From the NCBI GenBank assembly GCA_030041375.1, contig JASHOA010000046.1:1-64000 (forward strand): DNA of 64,000 nucleotides, read 5' to 3'. Of the stretch, positions 8,081-16,894 are shown piece after piece. A model generated the notes under the pieces. It was given only the letters and a program-made list of their open reading frames with translations, was not told where the DNA came from and did not search any database. Numbering within the stretch: the stretch's first letter is position 1; every line of letters begins with the position of its first letter. Made by a program: the position numbers and the translations under genes. The stretch is from Acetobacteraceae bacterium (GTDB lineage Bacteria > Pseudomonadota > Alphaproteobacteria > Acetobacterales > Acetobacteraceae).

Positions 8081-8938
8081 TCATGGCGCGCAACCGGCGG
8101 CGTGGCGGCGGACGAAATCGGCATACCGCGCCATACCGGAGCGCGCGGCGTGACGGGGCTCCGGCCAGCCGAACAAATCCCAACTGACCGCGACGGGCCG
8201 CCCGCCCAGGTACCGCCCGATGCTATCGAGATCGAGCACCCCAACGCCGGGCGGAAAATGCAGTTCCGATGTTTCGGTGTCGGTATCGGCATAGTGTACG
8301 TGATTGATGGTGGCGAGAGTTTCGGAATCGATCTGGGCGATGAAATCGGCCCCTAATGCCACGCCGAAATGGCAGAAATCGAGGCATATGCCGGCGCCGA
8401 CCGACCGCAAAGCGGCGGCGAGCTGGGCGAGTGCCCGATGCTTCAGAGCGAAGGTGAAGGGATGCAGTTCGCACGAGATTTCCGGCGGCGCGGCGAGACC
8501 GCTCCGGCGCCTGGCTTCCGCAATCACATGCGCCAGTGCTTCGCAGGCAGCCTGGACATCTTCGGGTTCAGGCACGCGGCCTTCCCAGATCAAGACACGC
8601 GGTGCGCCCATCGCCGCCGCCCAACGCAGGTGCTCGGCAAGCCCCGTGATGCTGCCGGCGAGGGCAGTTGGGCCCGAATAGGGGTCGAAGCTTGCGTCAC
8701 CGACGGCGTTCAGTGCGGAGGCGGTGAGACCGGCTCGCCGCAGCAGCCTGCCGGCGGCGGTGGCGTGCGCCGCCAACACCGGCACACCCGGCAGGCCGGG
8801 CCCGAGCTGTTGGATGTGCACCTCCATCCCCTCGAATCCCAAATCCCGGACAGTCGCGGCGGCGATTTCCAAATCGTCCCGGCCGGCGATCAGCGACATA
8901 CCGATGCGCTTCCCGAAATCGGGCGGGACGGCCGTCAT
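8081..8938 (-). CDS. Sugar phosphate isomerase/epimerase-family TIM barrel
   Basis: The 285-residue protein has the xylose-isomerase-like/AP-endonuclease-2 fold. The segments EVHIQQLGPG, VLIWEGR, EISCELHPF, ICLDFCHF and HVHYADTDT carry the acidic and His metal ligands along the barrel strands. Family members isomerise or epimerise keto sugars, sugar acids or inositol derivatives. The start overlaps the IclR stop by 4 bp, making it the second gene of the operon. This gene order (regulator, isomerase, dehydrogenases) suggests a dedicated sugar or polyol pathway. Confidence 0.8.
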   Translation of the reverse strand: MTAVPPDFGKRIGMSLIAGRDDLEIAAATVRDLGFEGMEVHIQQLGPGLPGVPVLAAHATAAGRLLRRAGLTASALNAVGDASFDPYSGPTALAGSITGLAEHLRWAAAMGAPRVLIWEGRVPEPEDVQAACEALAHVIAEARRRSGLAAPPEISCELHPFTFALKHRALAQLAAALRSVGAGICLDFCHFGVALGADFIAQIDSETLATINHVHYADTDTETSELHFPPGVGVLDLDSIGRYLGGRPVAVSWDLFGWPEPRHAARSGMARYADFVRRHAAGCAP

Positions 8939-9750
8939 CGGCAGAGACCGCCGAGGCGAACGGAAATCTGCACCAGGCGATCGCCGATTTCGGCGATGCG
9001 CCCGTCGCCGATCCGACTGGACGGGCCGGAAAGGCCGATCGCGCCGACGAGCGTGCCGCCGATACGGGCGGGAACGGCGACACAGGTAGCCCCGTCCAGA
9101 GTCTCGTTGCGGTCGATCGCGTAGCCGCGCTTACGCATTGTTTCCAGCCGGTCGCGCAGCTCCATCGGTCCGCGCGCCGCCAGCTTCGTTCCACCCTGGT
9201 AGGACAGGAGCGCCAATTCGCTGTCGAGAGCGCGGTCGTCCAGTGCTGACAGATAGGCCTTGCCGAGGGCGGAACAATGCATCGGGCGGGCCGTCCCCAG
9301 CCGCTCGCGTACGGTAATGACGTGCGTCGAGGGGAAGAACGCGAGATAGACCATCGTGCCATTGGCCGGCACGCCCATGATCGCCGCTTCGCCGAATTCC
9401 TTGCGCAGTTCTGCAAGAATCGGGTCGACGGCGCTGCTCCAGTCGAGATGATCAGCCGGAGATGCGATAAAAGGATAGAAGCGGGCCGAGGCGATGGCGT
9501 AGCTTTTCATCGCCGGGTTTCGAGTGACGTAGCCGAGCTGGTCGAGATGGCTCAGCAGCCTGAGCGCCGTGCTGCGATTCACTCCCAACACCTGCGCGAC
9601 CTCGGCCGCGTTACGCGGACCCGCGATGAGGGCTTCCAATGCCTGAAAAACGCGAGCGATGTGACCGGCCGCAGAATCGTTTGGCCGCGGGATCGATGCA
9701 ACCGTCCTGGCGGGCGGCGGCGCTGATGCGCGCTTAAGGCGGGTCGGCAT
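8935..9750 (-). CDS. IclR-family transcriptional regulator
   Basis: A 271-residue regulator, start at 9750. It has a winged helix-turn-helix at about 30-90 (AAEVAQVLGVNRSTALRLLSHL) and an IclR effector-binding domain after about 110 (MVYLAFFPST, ARPMHCSALGKAYLSALDD, LVGAIGLSGP). It heads the minus-strand catabolic operon and diverges from the sugar ABC transporter. IclR proteins usually control adjacent catabolic genes and their own expression. A perfect TTGCGC-6-GCGCAA palindrome lies 20 bp upstream of its start and is a candidate operator. Confidence 0.9.
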   Translation of the reverse strand: MPTRLKRASAPPPARTVASIPRPNDSAAGHIARVFQALEALIAGPRNAAEVAQVLGVNRSTALRLLSHLDQLGYVTRNPAMKSYAIASARFYPFIASPADHLDWSSAVDPILAELRKEFGEAAIMGVPANGTMVYLAFFPSTHVITVRERLGTARPMHCSALGKAYLSALDDRALDSELALLSYQGGTKLAARGPMELRDRLETMRKRGYAIDRNETLDGATCVAVPARIGGTLVGAIGLSGPSSRIGDGRIAEIGDRLVQISVRLGGLCR

Positions 9751-9769
9751 GACCCGAAACTCTAAGGGT

Positions 9770-9787
9770 TTGCGCAGATTCGCGCAA
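9770..9787. promoter_or_regulatory. Candidate operator palindrome next to the IclR gene
   Basis: A perfect inverted repeat, TTGCGC and GCGCAA separated by 6 bp, sits 20 bp upstream of the regulator's ATG in the 181-bp divergent region. The position fits autoregulation by the IclR protein. Binding is inferred from position and symmetry only. Confidence 0.4.
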
Positions 9788-9865
9788 CAGAGGGCGTAGT
9801 GTGCCACTCCTTGGACGCAATTCGCTTGACCTGTTCGCGAGCGCCGTGCGAAACTATGCTTGGGC

Positions 9866-9882
9866 GTTGCGTGCGACGCAAC
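9866..9882. promoter_or_regulatory. Candidate operator palindrome upstream of the sugar ABC transporter
   Basis: GTTGCGT-GCG-ACGCAAC is a perfect 7+3+7 bp palindrome, 49 bp before the ATG of the binding-protein gene. Its half-site shares TTGCG with the palindrome at 9770. It may be the transporter-side site of the same regulator. Confidence 0.4.
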
Positions 9883-9931
9883 AGGCGGGCGACGGCCGCG
9901 AAGAGCGCATGCCAAGGGGGGAACGTTCGAT

Positions 9932-10918
9932 ATGCGGAACAACTGGAGGGGGGCGGGGCGGGCTGGAATTGCTCTGGCCGCGGCGCTGTTGGGGTTGGCA
10001 TTGCCCGGCAGATATCCGGCATTTGCCGCCGGCGAACCCACGATCTACGTGATTGGCCCGAGCCTGACCGACCCGTTCTGGATCACCGAGCAGAACGGTG
10101 CGAAGCAGGCAGGTCACGATTTTGGCGTCAACGTTGTCTTCGAGGCGCCGGCGCAAGACACCGGGGATGCAGGCATGGTGCCGCTGGTGCAGGGCGCGAT
10201 TGCCACGAAGCCGGCCGGGATCGCCATCGATTACGTTTCCAAAACCATGGAACGCGTGGCCAGCGCCGCCCTGGACGCTGGAATTCCGGTGGTCCTCTAC
10301 AATAACGACCGCTTCGAGGGCGCGAATGCGCCGAATGACAAGCGCATTCCCGGGCTGGCGTTCGTCGGCCAGGACGAATCGATCTCCGGCGCGATTCTGG
10401 CCAAGGCGTGGCTACCCAACTTACCACCCAAGCCCTGCAAGGTGCTGATCGTCAATCCCTTTCCCACAGCCTTCGTGCTGACCTTGCGCGCCGATGGCGT
10501 CAAGCGCGTGCTGGATGCGGCGCACTATCCCTATGCCGATCTCGCGGCAACCGGCGACGAGGGGCAGAATCTGTCCCTGATCGGCGCCGCGCTACAGGCG
10601 GACAAAGGCATCTGCGGCGTCGTCGGGTTGGGTGACCCTGCCGCCAACCCGGCCGGGCGGTATATCGGCCAAAACCATCTCAAGATACCGGTCGCGACCT
10701 TCGATGTCGGTGCAGAAACCGCCGCCCTGATCAAGAACGGCTGGATCACCATGGCAATCAACCAGCAGCCGTTTCTGCAGACCTATTTCGCGGTCGCCAA
10801 CCTGGTCAACGAGATCAAGTACAACCTGACGCCCGTCAATGTGAACACCGGCACCTCGATCGTGACCGACAAGAACATCGATACGGTGCAGGCTTGCATC
10901 AAGGCCGGCCGCTGCTGA
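9932..10918 (+). CDS. Sugar ABC transporter, periplasmic binding protein (CUT2/ribose type)
   Basis: A 328-residue type I periplasmic binding protein. The ATG at 9932 follows an AAGGGGGG ribosome site. The N-terminus is a Sec signal with hydrophobic core AGIALAAALLGLAL and a likely cleavage after AFA. The mature part begins YVIGPSLTDPFWITEQNGAKQAG, the usual layout of sugar binders. It would capture the sugar imported by the following permease and ATPase. The ligand is unknown but should feed the divergent catabolic operon. A strong hairpin directly follows the gene. Confidence 0.9.
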   Translation: MRNNWRGAGRAGIALAAALLGLALPGRYPAFAAGEPTIYVIGPSLTDPFWITEQNGAKQAGHDFGVNVVFEAPAQDTGDAGMVPLVQGAIATKPAGIAIDYVSKTMERVASAALDAGIPVVLYNNDRFEGANAPNDKRIPGLAFVGQDESISGAILAKAWLPNLPPKPCKVLIVNPFPTAFVLTLRADGVKRVLDAAHYPYADLAATGDEGQNLSLIGAALQADKGICGVVGLGDPAANPAGRYIGQNHLKIPVATFDVGAETAALIKNGWITMAINQQPFLQTYFAVANLVNEIKYNLTPVNVNTGTSIVTDKNIDTVQACIKAGRC

Positions 10919-10930
10919 AGCGGAGCCTCC

Positions 10931-10969
10931 GCTCGGCCCGCCGCTCTCCTTGGGAGCGGCGGGCCGAGC
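10931..10969 (+). other. Strong intercistronic hairpin between binding protein and permease genes
   Basis: A perfect 16-bp stem (left arm GCTCGGCCCGCCGCTC at 10931-10946, right arm 10954-10969) with a 7-nt loop lies between the stop at 10918 and the permease start at 10977. No T-run follows. Such hairpins downstream of binding-protein genes commonly protect the upstream mRNA or lower downstream expression; that role is inferred. Confidence 0.6.
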
Positions 10970-10976
10970 GAGGCCT

Positions 10977-12041
10977 GTGATCCTGCGACGCGACGGGAAT
11001 ACCGCCCGCGTGTCTCCTCAGCGCTCGGCAAACCGGACACCTGCCGCGGCGTCCCTGCCTGCCGACCGGGCGCGCCGCGTATTGGCGGAAGGTATACTGG
11101 GCATACGCGAACTGGCCCCCGGGCTTGGCCTGATCACGGTCATTCTGTTCTTTTCCCTGCAAACCGCGCATTTCTGGTCGCCGCAGACGATGACGGCGAT
11201 CAGCAGCATTGCATCCACCATCGGTATCGTTGCCGTTGGCGTGACGATGCTGATGATCTCCGGCGAATTCGATCTCTCGGTCGGCCAGAACTTCGCTTTC
11301 ACGCCCATCGTCTGGGCCCTGCTGTTCGTCACCAACGGGATCAACGAGTGGCTGGCCCTGATTGTCGCGCTCATGCTGTCGTGCTGCGTTGGAATCATCA
11401 ATGGGCTGGTGACAACTTTGTTCGGCATTCCCTCCTTCATCACGACCCTCGGCATGTTCTTCGTGCTGGAGGGGCTGAACAATCTCTTGATCAGCGGGCA
11501 CCAGCTCATCATGTTCAATCCGAGCGCCGCCATGTCGTTGCTTGGTGCGCGCATCACAGGCACACCGTTCTACATGCCGCTGGTCTGGCTGTTCGTCATC
11601 GCCGGAATCTTCTGGTTCGCCCTGAGCCATCTCAGATACGGCAATTGGACGCTGGCGACCGGCGGCAGGGCGGGACCGGCCAAGGCCATGGGTGTGCCGA
11701 CGGCGCGTGTGAAGCGCACCAATTTCGTTCTCAGCGCCTTCCTGGCCGGCCTCGCGGGTTGCATGCAATTCGCCTATATCCATGGTGTCACCCAGGCCCA
11801 GGGGCAGAACTATGAATTGCTGGCGATCACGGCGGCGGTGCTGGGCGGCACCTCGCTGTTCGGCGGCACCGGTACGATTTGGGGAAGCGTGATCGGCGCG
11901 TTTCTGCTGGCAACGATCGAGATCGGGCTCGTTCTCATCGGCGTCCCTGGATCGTTCTACGTAACATTTATCGGTGTCATCCTGGTCATCGTCGTGATCG
12001 CGAATGTCCGCCTCGGGCGCTTCGGGAGCAGCCAGGCGTGA
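10977..12041 (+). CDS. Sugar ABC transporter permease (CUT2)
   Basis: Multi-spanning inner-membrane permease of about 354 residues, related to RbsC/FrcB. The GTG at 10977 is preceded by GAGCGAGG and is the preferred start; a TTG 27 bp upstream lies inside the hairpin. Hydrophobic spans are visible from about residue 45 onward, and the family motif GEFDLSVGQNFAF follows the second span. GTSLFGGTGTIWGS near the C-terminus is also typical. The stop overlaps the start of the ATPase gene by 4 bp. Confidence 0.85.
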   Translation: MILRRDGNTARVSPQRSANRTPAAASLPADRARRVLAEGILGIRELAPGLGLITVILFFSLQTAHFWSPQTMTAISSIASTIGIVAVGVTMLMISGEFDLSVGQNFAFTPIVWALLFVTNGINEWLALIVALMLSCCVGIINGLVTTLFGIPSFITTLGMFFVLEGLNNLLISGHQLIMFNPSAAMSLLGARITGTPFYMPLVWLFVIAGIFWFALSHLRYGNWTLATGGRAGPAKAMGVPTARVKRTNFVLSAFLAGLAGCMQFAYIHGVTQAQGQNYELLAITAAVLGGTSLFGGTGTIWGSVIGAFLLATIEIGLVLIGVPGSFYVTFIGVILVIVVIANVRLGRFGSSQA

Positions 12042-12835
12042 GCACCGGCCCGGGCGCGGTAGCGGGAAGCGCTCACGACGGGGAGCCGGTGTTTGAATTG
12101 CGGGGAATATCGCACAGCTACGGGCGCAACCAGGTCATCTTCGATGTCAGCATGGCGGTGTGGCCGGGTGAGGTGGTGGCACTGGTCGGGGACAATGGAG
12201 CGGGGAAATCGACTCTTCTGAAGATATTCGCGGGATATCAGCGCCCCACCTCCGGGATCCTGCGCTTCATGGGGCGCGAGGTCTCGTTCGCCACACCGGC
12301 CGATGCCCGCGGAATTGGTATCGAGGCGGTCTATCAGGACCTGGCAATCGTCGATCAGATGAGCCTGTGGCGGAATTTTTTTCTGGGCAAGGAAATGGTC
12401 CGGACATTCGGCCCCCTGCGTGTGCTGGAGCGACGACGAATGCGGGAAGCGGCGGGAAACGCCCTCGCGCAATTGGGGCTGACCCGAATCCGCTCGGTCG
12501 AGGAGCCGGTGTGGACGCTTTCGGGTGGAGAACGCCAATCCGTTGCGATCACCCGGGCGATTCATTTCGGTGCAAAGCTATTGCTGCTCGATGAGCCGAC
12601 TGCGGCATTATCGGTGCGCGAAACCCGCAACGTGATCGCATCCATCGAGCACGCCAGAGAGCACAAGCTCGGCGTGCTTTACATCGATCACAATATGAGC
12701 CACGTGCTGCCGGTTGCTGACCGGATCGTGCTTCTGGAACTGGGACGCGTGGTCCGTACGATCGATCGCGGCGAAGTGGGCCTTGTGGAGTTGCAGGACC
12801 TGATCGCACGGCGAGATCATCAAGCGGACGGATAG
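12038..12835 (+). CDS. Sugar ABC transporter ATP-binding protein, single nucleotide-binding domain
   Basis: A 265-residue ATPase starting at a GTG that overlaps the permease stop. Walker A is GDNGAGKST, the signature is LSGGE, and Walker B is LLLDEPTAAL. It has only one ATPase domain, like FrcA, and not the tandem pair of RbsA/XylG, so it probably works as a homodimer. The transcription unit (binding protein, permease, ATPase) is complete. Confidence 0.9.
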   Translation: MSTGPGAVAGSAHDGEPVFELRGISHSYGRNQVIFDVSMAVWPGEVVALVGDNGAGKSTLLKIFAGYQRPTSGILRFMGREVSFATPADARGIGIEAVYQDLAIVDQMSLWRNFFLGKEMVRTFGPLRVLERRRMREAAGNALAQLGLTRIRSVEEPVWTLSGGERQSVAITRAIHFGAKLLLLDEPTAALSVRETRNVIASIEHAREHKLGVLYIDHNMSHVLPVADRIVLLELGRVVRTIDRGEVGLVELQDLIARRDHQADG

Positions 12836-12888
12836 AAAACGGTTCGGCCGGTAAGCACCTGGCTGCGACAGTAATCTCGGGGGCGGCA

Positions 12889-13602
12889 GTGACAAAGATC
12901 GGATTGTGGCTGGCGATGCCCGAGCCATTGGTGATCGAAGCGGCGGCGCGCGCAGTGCCGGACTGGGTGGGGCTCGATCTGCAACATGGCGCCTGGGACC
13001 TCGGCACGGCCTTCCGCGGCATCCAGCTTTTCGACGCCTTGGGCACGCCCGCGCTGGTGCGTGTCGCCGAGCACGATCTGGCGCTGATGCCCCGGCTCCT
13101 CGATCATGGGGCCGCGGGCGTGGTCGTGGCGATGGCCTCGAGCCGCGCAATGGCGGAAGAAGCCGTGCGGCGCGCCCGCTATCAGCCGGATGGTACGCGG
13201 AGCTTCGGCGGCCAGCGCTACGGCATGCGAGCGGCCCCGGCGCGAGTTTCGGACATTCGACCGGGGATCTACCCGATGATCGAGGATCGCCGCGGGGTTG
13301 CCGACATTGCGGTTATTGCCGCTACGCCCGGCATTTCCGGGCTGCACGTTGGTCCGGTCGATCTGGGTTTGGGCCTGGGCCTGGAAATGACTGACCCGCG
13401 CTACGTCGCAGTACTCCGCACTATCGTCGAAGCCGGGCACAAGGTTGGGCTGCCAGTGACCATGCATGCCGTGCGGTCCGAGCAGGCCGAGCAATGGGTC
13501 GCAATGGGCTTCGACGAATTGGTTCTCACGGCGGATATCGAATTGCTGCGGACGGCATTCGTAACCGCGGTCGCCAGCGCTCGGCAAGCTGTCCAGACCT
13601 GA
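12889..13602 (+). CDS. HpcH/HpaI-family aldolase (2-keto-3-deoxy acid aldolase type)
   Basis: A 237-residue class II metal-dependent pyruvate aldolase, starting at GTG 12889 with GGGGCGG upstream. Visible motifs are WVGLDLQHGAWD, PALVRVAEHD, GAAGVVVAMASS, YPMIEDRRGV and the metal/pyruvate-binding segment GLHVGPVDLGLGLG. Family members cleave 2-keto-3-deoxy sugar acids or 4-hydroxy-2-oxo acids into pyruvate and an aldehyde. It lies 53 bp behind the sugar transporter. This fits the final step of a pathway that also uses the divergent dehydrogenases. Confidence 0.85.
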   Translation: MTKIGLWLAMPEPLVIEAAARAVPDWVGLDLQHGAWDLGTAFRGIQLFDALGTPALVRVAEHDLALMPRLLDHGAAGVVVAMASSRAMAEEAVRRARYQPDGTRSFGGQRYGMRAAPARVSDIRPGIYPMIEDRRGVADIAVIAATPGISGLHVGPVDLGLGLGLEMTDPRYVAVLRTIVEAGHKVGLPVTMHAVRSEQAEQWVAMGFDELVLTADIELLRTAFVTAVASARQAVQT

Positions 13603-13764
13603 CGTTGCACCACCGCCAATGCGATCCCCCGTCAATCCGATGCAAGGCCGGCGGGGACTATTTGGGTCTCCGGACAGGTATCACTTACGACTTCATCTGA
13701 CAGCAGTGTCGGGTGTTTGCGCCGATGAAGGTACTTGTTGTGCTCAGGCGCCGTGCGAGAGGCC

Positions 13765-15963
13765 TCAGTCCACAAGGAAGCGAGCCAGCGCATTGTAGGT
13801 CAGGCGGGCGACGGGGTTCTTGCCACCCTCGGCTGCGAGCGCTCCGCACCATGCAATCGAGCCGACCGAAAACACTGCCCCTCCTCCGGGCAAGGGCAGG
13901 AACACAATATCCGAACGTACCAAGGGCGAGACGCTTCCACTCTGCCGCGAGTCGGCGGTCAGCACGTCCTCTACGGTTCCCTGATAGGCATCGCTGAACC
14001 CGTCCGCCCGTGCGACCAGAATTGCCTGGCTCGGTGTGCCAAGCAGCTCGTCCAATCGATCGATCTCGAAGCCTGCCGCTCCCCCTAGAACCGACCCCGC
14101 GATGCCCATCGGCTGGCCTGTGTCGATGCCTTCGGCGAGGAACCCGGCGAGCGGATGGTTAGCATCGATCATCCATTGGTAGGCCAGGGAGCAGTCAAAG
14201 CCCTGCGCGGTGAAACCGACACCGAGCAGGCGCTGCGGTGCCCGGCCCCGGTTACGCCAGATACCGCCACGCTCACCGGTTGTCGCGTGGTACTCTTCCC
14301 CGGGGGGTGATTCCCAGACCCGCGTTCCGGCGCGCCCACGGCGCACTTCGATGATGTCGGTGCACCCTTCCGGGGTGCTCGTCACCCAGTACAGGCCATT
14401 ACCGCCGAGATATGCGAGGCGCCCGCCGTGGCCAAGATATGCCGCGAGTACATCGAGCATGTTCAGGGACCAGTATTCCGGATGTGATCCCGAAACGATC
14501 GCACGATAGGGAGTGAGCGCTTCCGTGCCGAATTGATGCAGGTCGTCGTCGGTTATCACGTCGTAGGTGAGGCCCCTAGCCTCCAGCCATGCCAGGAGCT
14601 CGAGATCGGCGCTGAACTGGTGCGGGCCGGCGACGAGGGGGAGGTGGTAGCCAGGGCGGAAGTTGAGCACGGGCCGGCGCCACGAGGAGAGACAGGTGCC
14701 GCTTCGGTCGCTGTGCAGGTCATAGATGCTCAGCAGGCGATGGTCCGCCGTGAAGTGGTCGGCGCAAGACAAAATCTGCGGCTTTGCGTCCGAGGAAGGG
14801 ATGGGCTTCTGCCAGGCGGCATGTTCGTTGGCGTAGGCCAGGTAGCTGAAGGTGGGGAGCAGTACGGCGAGCTTACACGACCGCGCAGTCCGCCGACGGG
14901 CGGCGCTGACGATGAAGGGGACGATATCGCCGCCACTTTCGCAGGAGAGCACGACTCCATAGACACCGCTCGGGCAGTCCGCAGGAAGCTCAAAGGTGGT
15001 GTCCGTTTCCCATCCGCAGTCGGTCAGGTCGTCTTCATGAAAGTGGGCAGCGTTGTACTGCTCCGGAGCGTCGGCGAAGAAGAGGTGACGCCCGTCGAAG
15101 CTGTGTCCGGTCACTGCCCGGGTTGGGCCGTTCACGAGGCGGGCGTGGGCTCCCAGGGGACCCTCATCTCGTGCTTCGAAATCTCCTCCGGGCGGTTGGG
15201 GCATCAGACGCCATGCGCAGCAAAGGTCGGAGATTTGGCGTGGCGCTACGTCCATTGCCAAGGCCTCGAGCTCCTCCTCCCGTAATGCCCGGGCGTAGAG
15301 ACGTGGCGAGTCGATCTTTCCGTTGAAGTGCCGATCCCGTCGGTTGCTACCTTCACCCGCCGCGAGCAGCACCCGTCGTGGCACCTCCAACGGATGCAGC
15401 AAGGTTCCGTCCGCGCTCTCACGATGAGGCCGGCCGAGGTCGACGAGCGCTCGCGTGATGAGGCGTATCCGCCCGGAACGAGGATTGACGGTCGCGGCAA
15501 CGAAGTGCCAGCAGTGCTGCATGACTGCCTCGGCGATCGAGAGCTCGGCTTCGCGGGCGGCCTCCGAAATCACCGAGAGGTGCCAGCCAGCCGCCGAGAC
15601 TTCGACCTCCAACGCTGAGCTTGCTCCAACAAGAGCCACAACGCATTGACGGACATTGCCGAGGCACGTTGGCATTACCCAGGCCTGAAAGGTCACCCCG
15701 CGTTCGAGCGGAAGCTCGATTGGCAACTCGGCGATGGCGCAGGATCCAGAGCGGATGGGCTGCCTTCTGCCAGGAAGCGTTGTCCCTTCCTCGAGCCCTT
15801 TGGCGGAAAAGGGACCGGGACCCCCGGCGCCGGCGAGGCGTTCGAGATGCGCTTGGAACCGCGGTGCCGTGCAGCTCACCTTCACGTCGACCCGCTGACC
15901 GGGGTATGTCACCACCGGCGTCGTATAGCCCAGGATCTCCACGCTTCCCCCTGCTTCTGTCAC
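13765..15963 (-). CDS. N,N-dimethylformamidase large-subunit-like protein
   Basis: A 732-residue protein starting at GTG 15963, close to the usual size of the DMFase large subunit. The N-terminal half contains a concanavalin/LamG-like module (HFNGKIDSPRLYARAL). The C-terminal half is a glutamine-amidotransferase-like domain with VSGSHPEYWS (Tyr497) and LGGNGLYWVT. In characterised dimethylformamidase a mononuclear iron is held by two tyrosines and a glutamate; Tyr497 is a candidate ligand. No small-subunit gene is visible beside it. It is the last gene of the second ABC transporter operon, so it probably acts on the imported compound. Its substrate need not be dimethylformamide. Confidence 0.75.
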   Translation of the reverse strand: MTEAGGSVEILGYTTPVVTYPGQRVDVKVSCTAPRFQAHLERLAGAGGPGPFSAKGLEEGTTLPGRRQPIRSGSCAIAELPIELPLERGVTFQAWVMPTCLGNVRQCVVALVGASSALEVEVSAAGWHLSVISEAAREAELSIAEAVMQHCWHFVAATVNPRSGRIRLITRALVDLGRPHRESADGTLLHPLEVPRRVLLAAGEGSNRRDRHFNGKIDSPRLYARALREEELEALAMDVAPRQISDLCCAWRLMPQPPGGDFEARDEGPLGAHARLVNGPTRAVTGHSFDGRHLFFADAPEQYNAAHFHEDDLTDCGWETDTTFELPADCPSGVYGVVLSCESGGDIVPFIVSAARRRTARSCKLAVLLPTFSYLAYANEHAAWQKPIPSSDAKPQILSCADHFTADHRLLSIYDLHSDRSGTCLSSWRRPVLNFRPGYHLPLVAGPHQFSADLELLAWLEARGLTYDVITDDDLHQFGTEALTPYRAIVSGSHPEYWSLNMLDVLAAYLGHGGRLAYLGGNGLYWVTSTPEGCTDIIEVRRGRAGTRVWESPPGEEYHATTGERGGIWRNRGRAPQRLLGVGFTAQGFDCSLAYQWMIDANHPLAGFLAEGIDTGQPMGIAGSVLGGAAGFEIDRLDELLGTPSQAILVARADGFSDAYQGTVEDVLTADSRQSGSVSPLVRSDIVFLPLPGGGAVFSVGSIAWCGALAAEGGKNPVARLTYNALARFLVD

Positions 15964-16114
15964 GACAACGCCTTGCTCACCCGGTCGACTGGTACGGGTA
16001 CAGGCTCACGAGGGGTGGCAGCCGTGTGCCCCCGACGGAAGTATGACACCGCCGGCCAACTCGACGCAGCCGGAGGCCGTGATTGCGAGCTCGATGCGCT
16101 CGAGGTCCACTTGG

Positions 16115-16894
16115 CTACTGCTCCGCCCCGAGCTGGACATCTCCGCGCCCCACCGGGCGCACCACCAACTCGCTGATCGAGACGTGCCTTGGCTGGCAAA
16201 GAATCCAGAGGACGCTCTCGGCGACGTCCTCCGGGGACAGGCTTGGGCCGGAATCGAGCAAGCGACGCACCACGGGGCTGCCGCGAGTGAGCGGCGTGTC
16301 AACAAGCCCCGGCTCGACGAGAGAGACGCGAATGCCGTGCCGTTCCAGTTCTCGACGGGCTGCGTGGCCGAGGCCGACGATGCCCCATTTGCTTGCGATA
16401 TACGCAGGCTCGCCGACATAGCTCTCGCGTCCGGAAACTGACGCCATCAGCACGATGTCGCCGCCGCCGGATTTGATCAGGCGCGGTGTGACTGCACGAA
16501 CCGTGTGCGCTGTGCCTACGAGGTTCGTCTCGATGACGTTTCGCCACCGCGCGGGATCGCCGGATGCGACAAGCGACTGATCGGCAATCCCTGCGTTTGC
16601 GACGACCGCATCGAGGCGGCCGAACTTCTCGACCGTCCGGCCGACTGCCTGCTCAATGGAATCGAAATCCCGGACGTCCATCTTTACACCCAGAGCAGTG
16701 ACTCCCTCGCCGGCGAGCCGGTTCGTCGCCTCAGCGAGTTCATCTTCGGTCAGCGAAGCCACGACGACCGCGGCGCCGGCAATGCTGCAGGACCTTGCGC
16801 AGGCGAACCCAATTCCTCTCGCACCGCCGGTGACCAGGACGACACACCCCTCAAGAGATCCTCGCTGGCGTCCTGCACGCACAGTAATAGTCAC
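16115..16894 (-). CDS. Short-chain dehydrogenase/reductase (SDR)
   Basis: A 259-residue classical SDR from GTG 16894. It has the nucleotide-binding TGGARGIGFA motif near the N-terminus, NAG in VVANAGIAD, the catalytic Ser in MASVSGRES and YIASK as the Tyr-x-x-x-Lys pair. It would oxidise or reduce a hydroxyl/keto group with NAD(P). The start overlaps the preceding ATPase stop by 4 bp, so it belongs to the transporter operon. A gap of about 150 bp separates it from the dimethylformamidase-like gene. Confidence 0.85.
   Translation of the reverse strand: MTITVRAGRQRGSLEGCVVLVTGGARGIGFACARSCSIAGAAVVVASLTEDELAEATNRLAGEGVTALGVKMDVRDFDSIEQAVGRTVEKFGRLDAVVANAGIADQSLVASGDPARWRNVIETNLVGTAHTVRAVTPRLIKSGGGDIVLMASVSGRESYVGEPAYIASKWGIVGLGHAARRELERHGIRVSLVEPGLVDTPLTRGSPVVRRLLDSGPSLSPEDVAESVLWILCQPRHVSISELVVRPVGRGDVQLGAEQ

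Noticed and set aside
7070-8356. A 428-codon plus-strand frame across the Ldh2 and isomerase genes
   Set aside because: Long but without homology, and antisense to two well-supported genes; shadow of GC-rich coding DNA.
9826-9860. TTGACC with TATGCT as a promoter for the sugar transporter
   Set aside because: The spacing is 23 bp, too long for a sigma-70-type promoter; no better pair was found.
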